A stretch of DNA of 64,000 bases. Origin: Mugil cephalus. Lineage: Eukaryota > Chordata > Actinopteri > Mugiliformes > Mugilidae. Position numbers and translations under genes: made by a program. The notes below the pieces were generated by a model that saw only the letters and a list, made by a program, of their open reading frames with translations, had not been told where the DNA came from and made no database searches. This document shows positions 1-22,559 of this stretch, piece by piece. How positions within the stretch are numbered: position 1 is the first letter of the stretch; every line of letters begins with the position of its first letter. The stretch covers positions 2,482,326 to 2,546,325 of the forward strand of contig NC_061788.1 in assembly GCF_022458985.1 (NCBI RefSeq), written 5' to 3'.

Positions 1-1793
1 AACAGTTTCATAATGAAGGAAACAAAATAGAATTAAAATTAGCCTGTGGTTAGCTCATGTTAGCGAGCTATGCTAAAGCATATTTTGTCAAAATAAAATT
101 AAATAAATTTGTAAAAACTGCTTGTTCACTTTGATCAAATTTAACAACAACATAATAACAATAAATTAACAAATACACAATAAAATATAAGATTTTAAAG
201 CTTAAATACACACGTTTCCATTTTATGTGAAATATTTTGTTTATAATATTAGTTAATAGTTAATATTATTACACAAATAACATAAAATATGTGATTTCTG
301 TGGATAAATAAGCAAATATTATGTTTTATTTCATAGAGTATTTTACCTAAACCACAGAGAACTGTCACCAACCTAAGAATTAAACAAATGAAAAGTTGAA
401 AATAGAATCTGTCTGAGCTGATATGAGTTAATGAAGATAAATGAGTGAAGCCGTGAGGCTGTTTGTTACCTGAGGCGTGAACACAGATGTGTTGTCGTTG
501 TTGCTCCTGTTCAGGATGTGAGTTTCCTCAGTGTAACGACGCCGGCACCGTCTCAGCGTCCAGCGTCCAGCATCCTTCTCCTCCGCTCTGAGCCTCCTCA
601 GCTCAGCCAGCGTAGTAAAAGCCTCGCTCCGCCTCCCTCCCTCCATCCTTTCATCCTTTACTACCCTCCTCCCTCTCACAACCATCAGCACAAGAAAAGA
701 TGCTCATATAAAGATGTGCATGCAGCTTAAAGCTCATCCACTCTACCATGCGTCTACTAATGTATTTTTACTCTGAAATCCACCATTCTGCAGCTTTCAC
801 GTCCATTATTTACGTTTTAACTGCAAATTTGATTAATTTTGCTCAAGTGTTCACATTTTATTTTACTGCAGTGACATGTTTCTCTGCAGATTCACATTAA
901 TAAGACAAAACGTTTAAGAAAAAAGCCTTAAAATTAAGATTTACCTTCATCAGATGCACGTTAATGCATCAGTTTCTTATACTGCTGCTACTGAAAAGAA
1001 ACTAAAGCCACATTGTTTGATGGATTTTAAACCGTGCATCACATGCAAATACTTTCAACGTCCAGTAACGTGTTTTATTCTGAAACAGACGTTTACTTCC
1101 TATTTTTTATGTTTGTAGAAAATAAATTAACTAATCTGTACCTTTTAATCCGTTTTCCGTTTCTCTAAATGTGTTTTTAACGTTGAATGGTTCTTTATGA
1201 GGCCTGTCGATCAATCCATCAAGTATTTCTTCTTTATTTCACGTTACTTTGATGTTTCTCTGCAGATTCAGAATATAAACCGTTTAAATAACAGTCTTTA
1301 AATGCATCATCTCTTTTCTACCCTCCTGCTGGTGGTTCCACTAATTTAAAGCGTCATCGTTTGAAGGACTTGAGTCTGTGTGAGCGGCCGTTAGCACGCG
1401 TCCACCATGTGGGAATACTTTCTAATAAACAGATCTATTTTCAGTGCTTTCTTTCTCCCTCCAGCTAAACAGCTGCACTTATTATGTGCAACACAATACG
1501 AAACCCAATGGGCTCGGCTGCACCGTGCAATTACGGAGCGTAATCATTATGTAATTCCATTATTCGACCAACGAGAGCTTAACCTTAAGCCATTTTCTGG
1601 AGCGGTCAGTGGAGCAACAACAAAGCCGAGCGTTGTTACTGTAACACATGCAGGACGCGTCCACTGACATGTGAGATGATTCTAAGCTTCTGGAGCCATT
1701 GAGCTGCTTCCATTGACTTTGCTGAGGTCCCAGAGGTTCGATTCCCTCTGAACGGCTCAGCTCAAAGCAAACAACAGCGACGCGTCCAGAACC

Positions 1794-1822
1794 TGCAGCA
1801 GCAGCAGCAGCAGCAGCAGCAG
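1794..1822. repeat. (CAG)n microsatellite, about ten units
   Basis: A run of perfect CAG triplets. No open frame of useful length covers it and no splice context suggests a glutamine tract, so it is treated as non-coding. Confidence 0.9.
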
Positions 1823-2189
1823 TCGGACGTCGTCCTTCTTGTCGTCGCCCTCTTGTGGCTTTTTTGTAATTGTAACGTCTACAGTTACATCTACATCGGC
1901 CCCCAGCGCCGCTCTGTCATCGCGCTACGCTGCACATTTAATTGACCGAGCTATAAGAGGTCTGCTCTAAACGAACGTTAACGCGAGCTGGAAGAATAAA
2001 AACAAAAACAAAAGACAGAAACAGGGTTTTTATGTGAAGGTTTAAAGAACCAAATGTTAGAAGTGACTTTTCTCAAACACACTCTGAATCAGGAGGGTCT
2101 GACCATTAACTTAATTTTTATTTTGTGATGAATATGGAATTGTATTTTGAGAATTAAAATGGAAACATGACAGTCAGTGTATCAGCCAA

Positions 2190-2484
2190 TACCCTTTTTA
2201 TTTCATTTTATTTTATTATTGCCATTATTTTGCTGCTTATTGTGTTGTTTTTTTTAATATGAGTTCTTTGTAAATTGATTCTTGGACGATTACATCAGAT
2301 TCTTCTTTCTGTTTCCTTTCATTCACAATTTATATTATTTATTCTATTTTTTTTTATTAAAAATATTTTTACACAGTCCACTCTTTATTCTTGTTACCTT
2401 TCTGCCCTATATTTATATATATGTGATGTTGCAAACTGCAATTACTCCACTGAGGGATGAATAAAGGTTTTCTATTCTATTCAG
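2190..2484 (+). repeat. Dispersed repeat with LINE-like 3' tail, copy 1
   Basis: The stretch around 2200-2340 (ATTATTTTGCTGC, then TTCTTTGTAAATTGATT, then TTTCATTCACAA) recurs in the same order at 33405-33550 in a ddx55 intron. It ends with GAGGGATGAATAAAGG followed by TTCTATTCTATT. Fish LINE and LINE-dependent SINE copies often end in a gggatnaataaag motif followed by a short tandem tail. The assignment to a retroelement is inferred from that tail only; no reverse-transcriptase piece was seen. Confidence 0.5.
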
Positions 2485-5400
2485 GAACGTTTGTGTTTAT
2501 ATCGAATTGTTTTGTTTGAATTAATGAATGAAATAAAAAAACTAACCAAATGTTTTAGTGCAAATAAGAACATGATGAAGTGTTTACATTTAATGAACTC
2601 CACTATAATAACACATGTAATGAACAACTGGACATTTCTTAAGAAAAAGAAATGCAATTTCTATACGGCTCTATCTTGTCTCAGAGTTTCTGTTCCGTCC
2701 ACAGTTATTACTGAAACTGTCTGAAACCTCAGAATAATAAAAAATAACACATCTCTTCATAAAAAAGTGAAAGAAAGAAACAACTTATTTTGTCCTCTAG
2801 CTCATTCACACCATACAAATAGATGCATCAGCTCAGACCGCTTTGAGCATAATCTTTACTAATATTTAAATAATATTTACCTCAGACGCTTTTATTGGAC
2901 AAATTGCAGTTAATGTGTTTAAAGTCATTTTTGCACTTTTTTTCAGATTAGACCCTTTAATCATGATGTAGACGAGTTCATTTCAGAATATTAACTGATA
3001 AACTGATTAATGTTGTGGTAGGTTGATGTATAAAAACATGAATGAGCTGATCTGAATCATAAAACATAAAATAAAATGTAAATCTGAAGAAACACTTGAA
3101 GACGTTTTACAGTGAAACATCAAAGTGTTTCCTCACGTTTAAATAAAAAGCTGCTGTGATTGATGCTGAGGCCACAGATGAACCAGTTTTCTTAATTAAA
3201 CGTCACATGTTCGCCTGAGGTGTTTCACGTCGCCTTGTTTCTTCAACATATTTGCATAATTAAGCGTCCGGTCCAACACCACTGCTCACGTAACGAGTCG
3301 GAGCGGAGACGACTCATGTGGTAAGAATCTATGAACATTACACCTGCTAAAGGCTGACGTTAGCATTTAGCTTAGCGCTGCACAACCTTGTACTAACACT
3401 ACAAACAACTCTCAAACTGTTGTGATCAGAATGAGTCTGGTTACACTTCACCGTGGGGCACGTTTCATCTCGTACAGACAAAAAAAATAAACTCTCAGAT
3501 CAGAAGAACAGGAACCGCTGGTTGTTGAGTGCATCATGATACATATTTTGGAACAAGCTGTAAAGTCTTTCTTAATAATCTCTATTTTGACGTTAGTTAG
3601 TGTCGTCTCTAATGAATCTCTGCTGTTTCAGAACCAGGAACACTTCTGTTTTATACGTGTCTTTATTTCTTGTTTAGTTTGGTTCATAGACTTTCTAACT
3701 CTAGCACGGTGAAATATTTTTGTCTCTTTTTGTGTGTGTGAAATGATTTTTAAACTATTTGACTTGAATGTTTTTGAGCGATACAGATACGTGGAAAACA
3801 TATTATGATTCCATATTCATTGTCCTCCAGGGAGAGAGTTAAATCAGACACGGCAACAACACGATTTACTGAATGACAGTAAACAGGGCTAAGCTAAGCT
3901 AATCTCTGGGTTGTGTGGTGGCAGCATGGAGGCTGCCTCCTGCTGTTGGCTAGGCTAAGTTAGCTAGTGTCTTCCTGTTGGTTGCTAGCTGGTAGCTAAC
4001 TGCTAGCCTGCTGCTCGGTTTCTAAATGTCATCTTATCCTCTGTAACAATAAATGCAACCATTTATTTTTTTGTATTTAAAAATGTGTAAAATAACAAAA
4101 AGTTTTAAAGTTTGTCGTCGTCTCCAAGCAACAGTACCTCGACCAATGAGAAGGGCTGATGAGATTCTGTATTGTCGACTCATTGGTCAGAGCCGTAGAG
4201 CATTAAAATTACCGTAAATGTTCATATAAAAGGGCCTCGACATTTATTGATTCAACTGACATTTTAACGACTGTTTTTTGATTCTCACGGAAACACGGGA
4301 CAAAGTCGGTTCCTTTACGGCTCAATACAGGACGACTGGCGACGCTAGGTTCTCAGCTCCAGGTCCAAATAAAAGTCTTATCACTAATAAACAGACGTCA
4401 CTGATTCAGGTTCATTTCTACCGGTGATTTAATGAATGAGTTCAGCTCCTCGTCTGGTCAGTAGGTGGTCTTTAACAGGACCCGGGACTCATTGTGTGTT
4501 CACACTAACCGAAAGGAATGAGGTCACATGGTCCCAGAACCACCTCCACATGTGGACTGAGCCCAGATCCAGATCCCTGTTAATTTGAGGTCTGCACGAG
4601 GCCGTTTGTGAGCTGGTTGTTTGGGACACTAAACAACGCCTGCATGTTACAGACGACCTGGTGAACATCCTGGAGCGTTTAGACGCTAAAGACGCTGATG
4701 TTTATCTGGGGAGTTTGAAATAGTTTCCTTATCTCGGGCAGGAGAAAACATTTCTTTTATCAATGCGAGGCAGCGAGTCCTTAAAGCCAAACACCAGCGA
4801 ATTTTAGGAAAGTAGAGCAGAAGATTTTTAAAAAAAAGGATGCACGGTTATAATGTCAAATGACGGATAAATGCCACATTCATTAGTGCGACGCTGAGAG
4901 TTTAAGGTCAGCGACATGTTGGCTGAGTGTTCGTCCAGCCTGCATCCAAACGTTCAAACATACGACTGTCTCTCCTCAGTAACGTCACTAACAGGCCTGA
5001 GGATGAAGTCCTTCAGAGAGACCGTGTCCAAGCCGCCCGTGAACTCACCGGGAGGCTGGTTTCTCTTTACTGCAGGGACGTCACAGTCTGTCAACATGAA
5101 TCACAGCCAGCGGAGGCTTTTTTTATTTATTTTTTATTTTATTTGTCCCAGTGATGAGCGCTGATAGTGAACGGTCTCTGTCTGAGAAATCCAACTCTCC
5201 CGGAGGAGTTTGTGCGTCGCTGTCTGACGCTGGGAGTTACTGTACGTAGACCGACCCAGAAAGAAGGAAAACGAGTGGGAAACAGGGTCAGAGAGATTCA
5301 TCAGACACAAACACTCGGGGGCAACAGAACGTACGACTCAAGAGGAACTCAATGTTTTCAGTTTAACACCATCAGTACATATTTAACGTTTGAATATCAG

Positions 5401-5535
5401 GAAATAAGTAAATGATTTAAGTGGATGAAATAAAAAGATCAAATAAACACAAAACATGATCATCAGGAAACTCAATTAAATTTAATTCTATTCTATTTTT
5501 GATGATTTATTTCCTGAATATGAACAATGCTCTGA

Positions 5536-5735
5536 TATGGACAGATGAGACCAGAGTAGAATAGTTTGGTTTAAATGTTTGGAGATGAACCAACACTGCA
5601 TTCCAGCATCAGAACCTCATCCCTCCATGAAACATGGGGGCGCTAATGTCCTGGTTTGGGCCTGTTCTGCTGCATCTGCTCATCATTGATGGACCAATGA
5701 ACTGTGAATTCTACCAGTGAACTCTGCAAGAAAAT
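5536..5735 (+). pseudogene. Decayed Tc1/mariner-type transposase fragment
   Basis: Translation gives WTDETRVE, a stop, then FGLN in one frame. After a frame change it gives MKHGGANVLVWACSAA. These match the order of conserved blocks in the catalytic core of Tc1/mariner transposases: a DE(T/S)-type block around a catalytic Asp, then the HGG...VW.C block. In-frame stops and at least one frameshift break it, so it cannot encode a working transposase. No terminal inverted repeats were located. The right side runs into the GGAA polypurine tract, so the element is truncated. Identification rests on motif order, not on a database search. Confidence 0.7.
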
Positions 5736-5756
5736 GAAATAAGAATAAGAAATAAT

Positions 5757-6425
5757 GGAGGAAGGAAGGAAGGAAGGATAGGAAATAATGGAGGAAGGAA
5801 GGAAGGAAGGAAGGAAGGAAGGAAGGAAGGAGGGAAGGAAGGATAGGAAATAATGGAGGATGGATAAAACAAAGGAAAGATGGAAAGAATGAGGAAGGAA
5901 GGAAGGAAGGAAGGAAGGAAGGAAGGAAGGAAGGAAGGGAGGAAGGAAGGAACGAGGGAGGGAGGGAGGGAGGGAGAGAGGAAGTAAGGAAGGAAGGAAG
6001 GAAGGAAGGAAGGAGGAAGACAGGAAGGAAGGAGGGAGGGAGGGAGGACGAATAAGGATGTACGGAAGGAAGGAACGAAGGATTGATAAAACAAAGGAAA
6101 GAAGGGAAGAATGAGGAAGGAAAGAATGAAAAGGGAAGGAAGGAAGGAAGGAGGGAGGGAGGGACAGAAGGAATGAAGGAAGAAAGGATGGAAAGAAGGA
6201 AGGAAGGACAAATAAGGATGTATGGAAGGAAGGAACGGAGGAAAGATGAAAGAACGAAGAAAGGAGAGGAAGGTAAGAAGGAGTGAAGGAAAAAGGAAGG
6301 AAGGAATCCAAGAAAGGATTGATAAAACAAAGGAAGGAAGGAAAGAAGGAAGGGAGGAAGGAAAGAAAGAAAAAGGAAGGAAGGAAGGACAGAAGGAAAC
6401 AAGGTGAGAAGGAAGGAAGGAAGGA
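5757..6425. repeat. (GGAA)n polypurine tract, about 670 bp
   Basis: Almost every base on the plus strand is A or G, mostly GGAA or GAAGG units with patches of GGGA. Interruptions are few (for example GGATTGATAAAAC at three places and GGATGTA at two). Those interruptions recur, so parts of the tract were themselves duplicated. Long frames that read Ser/Phe/Pro/Leu on the minus strand are by-products of the repeat. Long purine mirror repeats can form triplex (H-DNA) structures. Confidence 0.95.
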
Positions 6426-7026
6426 AGGAATGGATGCAGACTGAGTGAATGTATAATATTTGTGTTTCGTGTTGTTTTCTCTTCGTTTATTTCCAGGACT
6501 GACGACACTTTCAGTCATTTTTAAACAGAAATTAATACAAATAGTTTAATCATCACTGTATCAGATGAGACGTGTTGGTGATAGAATTCAGAGAAAATAT
6601 GATCTGGACTCAACAGATGAAACGTTACAGCAGAAGCTGCGGACGAGAACTTAACACTGAACGAATACGAAGATGCTCTTTCTTTCTTTCTTTGTTTCTT
6701 TCTTTCTCCTAAATGTCATTAAGCTCCCGTCGGCTTCACTGAGCTTCGGCCCAAAGAGGAAAACAAACAGGATTAAGATAAACTAATAAAGTGACTAAAC
6801 GTCTCCACCTGCTTTAATTACAACAAAATAAACAGATTGAATTTCTCGACAAACAAAAGGAAGGAAATCAGGAGAGAAACATTTTAAACTGATTCAGATC
6901 CAATAAAAATCAAATGAAATGAAATAATAATTAAACGTTGGTGGATATAAGCGATATCTCGACACGTGTTCACAGCAGCAGCCAAAGAGAAAGCAGACGG
7001 CGACGTTCTGAGGCATGAGCGAGCCA

Positions 7027-7032
7027 TTTATT
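7027..7032 (-). terminator. ptpn11: Probable ptpn11 poly(A) signal
   Basis: The minus strand reads AATAAA here, downstream of the inferred terminal exon and just before gene-free sequence. It is the most distal canonical signal noticed in this block; nearer ones exist at 7876-7889. Confidence 0.45.
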
Positions 7033-7772
7033 GGTACTGAGGATGTTAACATGGTTAACTGCATTGAAAGTCATACAATAAAACCTCTGAAGCTCGGTGT
7101 GAGAGGTTCCTCCCTGCGTCCACAGAGAGGAAGCTGCAGGAATATACATACAGTATATTTTATTGGCAAGTAGATATGTTTTTAGTAAGTACATTCTCCT
7201 CTACCTGGAACTCATGTACAATATACATGTTAAAAAATATAGTTTGTCTGCATTTTTGTTTATTTTATTTTTTTTACCTTGTTATTTATTAATTGTTTTT
7301 TTGTTCAGGTTGAAAGAATTCACATTTACGTCATGTTACAGTTTGTTGAACGGCGGATGAAAAGTGAAGAGCACTGGTTTTTATTTTCATTCTTTTTTTT
7401 TTTAGTAGCTAATCTAATACACAAATGCATAGAAGGCACGTCTATGCATCTAAATTGCTTACATGATAAATGGAAAGCGTTTTTTCTGTTTTTTTTTTTT
7501 AATTATCATCATCATCATCATCATCATCATGTGGGAGGAGAAACATTAAAAGAAAAAAAACAAAATAAACAGACAGGAAAGTATCTGAGAAGGTAATGGC
7601 TGTTAGCAGCATCCCTGCGCACGTCACAGGACACAACGAAACACCACGAGCAAGCGCGCCACGAAACGTTTAGACGGGTACGAGGTTCATCCGCTCGACG
7701 GGACGACGCGCTACAGAGGGTCTCAGGTAGAGGATGGCCGTCGCCCGGGCAACGAGAGGATGGGGGCGAGGA

Positions 7773-7792
7773 GGGGGGGGGGGGGGGGGGGG
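7773..7792. repeat. G homopolymer, 20 bases
   Basis: Twenty consecutive G on the plus strand, that is C20 in the inferred ptpn11 3' UTR. Length is prone to sequencing and replication slippage. Confidence 0.9.
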
Positions 7793-8913
7793 AATCCAAG
7801 AACACTTGCTGTGAAGCAGCAACCGGGCGTTAGAGGAAGCAGCTCCCGAAAAACACTGATTTTACACATGATTCATTTATTCATTTATTGGCTTTAAAAA
7901 AACCGTCGCAGAAAGAAGCCGCTCAGTGATCGTGGATCAGTGGTTCTTCAGGACCGTCGCGCAAAAAAAGGCAAAGAGGAGAAACGCTTCTTTCTCCCAG
8001 GTCAGCGAGTTTAAAGTAGAAGGCTTCGCGTCAAACACAGCGATAAAGGAACAGTTTGACACTGGTTCCACTCTCACAGCAGCCCCTTTAAAAGCTGGTG
8101 ATTAGCGTAGCTTAGCATCATCAGTCAAGAACCAGTTCACACCTGATGTTTTTTTTTCAGCCTTTACTCTGTGGACTGCGACGTCGTTTCGCCGCTTTGG
8201 TCCAGGCTGAAACATCTCGTCACCTGTTAGACGGAGCGTCGCGCTCCCCTGAGGATAAAAACTCTCATCACTCATCCATCCAACGGCGTCATAAGGTCCC
8301 AAAAGTTCGTCTGACACCAGGAAACAAACCCGGCTCCTCCACCGGCCTCGTTTCATTCTGCCCGTAGCGACGATAAGCTTAATATAGCACGCTAAGCTAA
8401 GGTAAACAACAGCATTGTCAGCCACTTCCTTGCTCGTTAGCATTAGCGCTGTCAACATCAAAAGTGAGATTTGTTCTAGTTTGAAAAGTCTCAGCTCATC
8501 ATCTGCTGCCGGTAGCTTCATATTCAGTCCAGATACGAGAGAGAACGGCGCCAACGGTGTCAAACTCTTCCTTTAAACACGAGAGAGAACTCGTCTCTTA
8601 CGAACCACCGAGTCCAGCCGACCACGACAAGGACCAGCGAACGCCGCCGAAAGCCGACAGACGTGTGAACGCTTCTTAAAACAAAAAGTGACTCTGAAAC
8701 TTAAGTACATGTGGTGCTCGAAACAGGCAATGGTACACGAAAAGGCAACTGTAAAACGGTACACAAAAGGCAAAAGTAAAAAATAACGCTGTTTTTTTTT
8801 TTGTTTTTTTGTTTTTGGCAGCCGTGCGTCTGTGGTGAGATAAATGAAAAACTCCCCTGAAGTCTTGACATAAACGTGCATGTGGCCCCCGGATGAGATC
8901 ATTCAGAAACCCA

Positions 8914-8956
8914 CCGGGCGAACAAACGAACGAACGAACGAACGAACGAACGAAGG
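8914..8956. repeat. (CGAA)n microsatellite
   Basis: About nine CGAA-type tetranucleotide units inside the inferred ptpn11 3' UTR. An AAC run (9063-9086) and a GAA run (9110-9135) follow within 200 bases. Confidence 0.85.
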
Positions 8957-10604
8957 CGGCGACTGAAAAACGGTTCATGCCGCTAAAGAAAAGGCGCAGC
9001 ATTAAGGACCTTCGGCGTGAGCTAAGGAATGGTTTGGCTAACAGACGCTGTGAATCCCAATGACAACAACAACAACAACAACAACATGTTAAATCCATGT
9101 GAACTAGACGAGAAGAAGAAGAAGAAGAAGAAGAGGAAGAAAAGACGTTTTTAAAGTCAGTCAGTCAGTAAATAATCTCTGGAAATCTGAGGCCAAACTT
9201 TTGTGCAGAAATAAGGTCTCTAACGTTTTAAATGTGGTTAAAAATCACTTACTTGGGGGGGAGGAAGGGGAAAGTTTGGCACAGGCCTTTATCCAGAAAA
9301 TTTCCATCTAGAAACAATCACTTTCCTTTGGTTAATAAAAAAAAACAAAAAAACAAACAAAAAGAAATAGAAAAATGAGACATGAGCGAAAGGTTAGCTA
9401 GGTGTTACCCCCCCTCAGCCCTTATTGGGAGGGGGTGAGATTTACAAAGGCTTAAAAAACCCAAACTGCTGTTTAGTTAAGGGGATTCAGCGCAAAAAAA
9501 GGCTCTTCTTGACAATCACAGTGGTTTAGAATTCAACTGGAGGGAAAATGTTCGAGGAGGATGAGTGAGAGAAGAGGCGGCCGACCCAGGTGTCTGGTCT
9601 CCCTCGCGCTTTTTCTTTCGTTTCTTTTGTTTTTTTTTCTTTTGTTTTCCTGTGTGTGTGTGTTTGCGTTTTGTTATTTCCCCATTTGATCCATGTCGTT
9701 ACGGTCAAGTCTCAGGCGTCAAGGTGTGGCTGGCGAAAAAACTGTCAGGTATCGAGATCCTGAAAAGGACAGAAAGATAAATAAATAAAATAAAGCGACC
9801 GTGGTTAAAGCTGGAAAAAGTGGTTTAAATTTAGACGCTACACTGTTAATTTAAAAGCTACACCGTTTATTTACATGTTACACCGTTTATTTACAAGCTA
9901 CACTGTTTATTTACACCTTATACTGAGACACTTCAGCTAAAATGTTTGTATATCTCATGTAAATTATTCTTATTTTATTATTTTATTTGTATTCTTATTC
10001 TTACGTCTGGTTCATATATGTTCTTAAAATTATAGAAACTATGAAGCTGATTTTGGTTGTGTCTTTTGTGGAAGTAATGCAGCTCAGAGATTAGATGGAC
10101 GGGGGCCACGCTGAGGTTTTTAGAGCCTTTTTTAAAGACAGATGTTGGTAGCAAAACAAAACAAGATGCGAATCCTAAAATCTTAAAACTCAAGAGTCTG
10201 GCCTCAAACTACAGGATGATTTAAACCAACATATAATCTCAGACGTGAACACAATACAAGATATTATTTATATTTTCCAGACAGAGCAGGGGGCTTTGAA
10301 TGCACCACTTCACACTGAAATGGATGAAAAACAACATTGTGGTGGAGAAACTTTTTTCTCCACACTCCAGTCCAGTAGGTGGCGGTAAAGCTGCTGGTGA
10401 GGATGGTTTGCCAACCACAAAATAACCCCCAAATTTAACAGTTTTTTGCAGCAAGTAAAAATAAAGCAGGAGGCTAAATGAGTTGTGGATGATGTTCATC
10501 AACGGTAGCATTTTAGCTAACGTTTAGCGTAGCTTAACTTCAGTATCGAGCTTATTTTTTATCCAGTTGTTGGGAGGGATGAGTTTGGGAATATATCGAC
10601 CCAA

Positions 10605-11162
10605 ATCTCTTATAGTCTGAGCCTCATTTTTAATTTCTCTTCAAGGTATTTGGGATCAGTCGGACCTAGGAAGTATAAAAACTAAGCATCATCTTTCAAC
10701 AGGAAGTAGTAGTTTTTGGGGAAATCACCTCATATGTGGACACTGGGATTATTGCATCATTTATATTATAATAAAGTCATCCAATGTGTGACAAAATATA
10801 AAACTGTTTACTTTAATACCTGAACGTGGCTGAGCAAAACCGGAACAATGAAGTCCCAACGTCCTCAAACGAGTACTTGCTAATTAGCGACGTTGTAGCT
10901 CGTTGCTATTGATAAAATGTGTTAAATTTGTGTCATATCAAACTATAAATGTTAATAAGTATAAATAAATAAGTTTTAACCATAGAATTTGATGGAGTTT
11001 TGTTCCTCGTCTTTAGAATGAATCATGCTTTTACCGTCAAGTATATTGACCCTTTTCCACCACTAGATGGCGCACTAAGTATTTAAATGAAGCAGAATAA
11101 GCTGCAATGAAACCTAAAACTTAACGAGCCCCATATGAGGACGCAGGGTCTCAGGAGGTTAC
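10605..11162 (-). mobile_element. piggyBac-like MITE, copy 1 (degenerate left end)
   Basis: This stretch in the ptpn11 3' UTR intron aligns by eye with two other copies at 15997-16465 and 61129-61490. Shared landmarks are GGTATTTGGGATCAG, CCCAACGTCCTCAAACG, GTATAAATAAATAAG and a terminal CATATGAGGACGCAGGGTC. The right end is TCTCAGGAGGTTA followed by C, a one-base change from the TTAA target site. The left end is too diverged to place exactly. No transposase frame is present, so it is non-autonomous. Confidence 0.7.
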
Positions 11163-11244
11163 TCATCATGTAAATTTAGTGAATATTGCCGTTTTTGCCT
11201 GAGGTTACCTGGAACTGATGGAGCCTCGGCGTCCGGAGCGAGTC

Positions 11245-22254
<11,010 letters not shown>

Positions 22255-22274
22255 TTTTTTTTTTTTTTTTTTTT
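22255..22274 (-). promoter_or_regulatory. ptpn11: A20 leader directly before the ptpn11 start codon
   Basis: On the minus strand twenty A residues immediately precede ATGACATCTC, the ptpn11 initiation codon. The start is fixed by the conserved MTSRR and by a GTAAG donor 14 bases later, so the poly(A) stretch must lie in the 5' UTR of any message using this exon. It replaces a conventional Kozak context, although A at -3 remains favourable. Slippage or assembly error may affect its exact length. Confidence 0.8.
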
Positions 22275-22559
22275 GCTCGTTCCTCACTTCCTCGCTGGCA
22301 GTTAGCAGTTAGCTTCACCTAGCCGACTAGCGCCTCCGACCGTTACTGCTTCAGTCACAGAATAAAGTGCTTCATGGGTTCATAGCCGGTCCAGAAACGG
22401 GCTCCGAAATCCGGCAGGGCATCGACGGCAAAAAAATTTAAATGTCGTCCGGTACTAAAAAAAAAAAAAGAGCGTCTCTAGGCCTCGGCCCCGGAGACTC
22501 CAACAGAACAGAAGTCGATTATTGCGGACGTCACCAAACATGCGACAAAATAAAGTTTT

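Larger units (their letters stand above)
1..5500. other. Gene-free left flank
   Basis: No coding exon could be recognised on either strand. Open frames here are under 90 codons and show no familiar protein. The sequence is AT-rich. It holds a non-coding CAG triplet run near 1794-1822, a LINE-like 3' tail ending near 2484, and GCTAGC-rich patches near 3890-4010. It lies downstream of ptpn11, which is read leftwards. Distal regulatory DNA cannot be excluded by reading alone. Confidence 0.6.
7010..9759 (-). other. ptpn11: ptpn11 terminal 3' UTR exon
   Basis: On the minus strand a good acceptor (TTTTCAG) lies just before 9759. The ptpn11 stop-codon exon ends with a donor (CAG/GTAAC) at 11209, so the message probably continues into this untranslated exon. 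An AATAAA signal on the minus strand lies at 7027-7032, which would end the transcript near 7010. Other AATAAA copies at 7876-7881 and 7884-7889 could give shorter forms. The exon contains a 20-base C run on the mRNA strand, ATG and GTT triplet runs, and no supported coding region. Mammalian PTPN11 also has a long 3' UTR. The exon itself is inferred from splice signals. Confidence 0.6.

Noticed and set aside
1794-1822. CAG run as a possible polyglutamine-coding exon
   Set aside because: No surrounding open frame, splice sites or conserved flanking residues.
5643-6518. Three overlapping minus-strand frames of 239-291 codons rich in Ser, Phe, Pro and Leu
   Set aside because: They are the translation of the GGAA polypurine tract in all frames; no start context, domain or splice evidence.
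7506-7530. Polyhistidine frame from an ATC/CAT run
   Set aside because: Triplet repeat in the inferred ptpn11 3' UTR; frame is short and unsupported.
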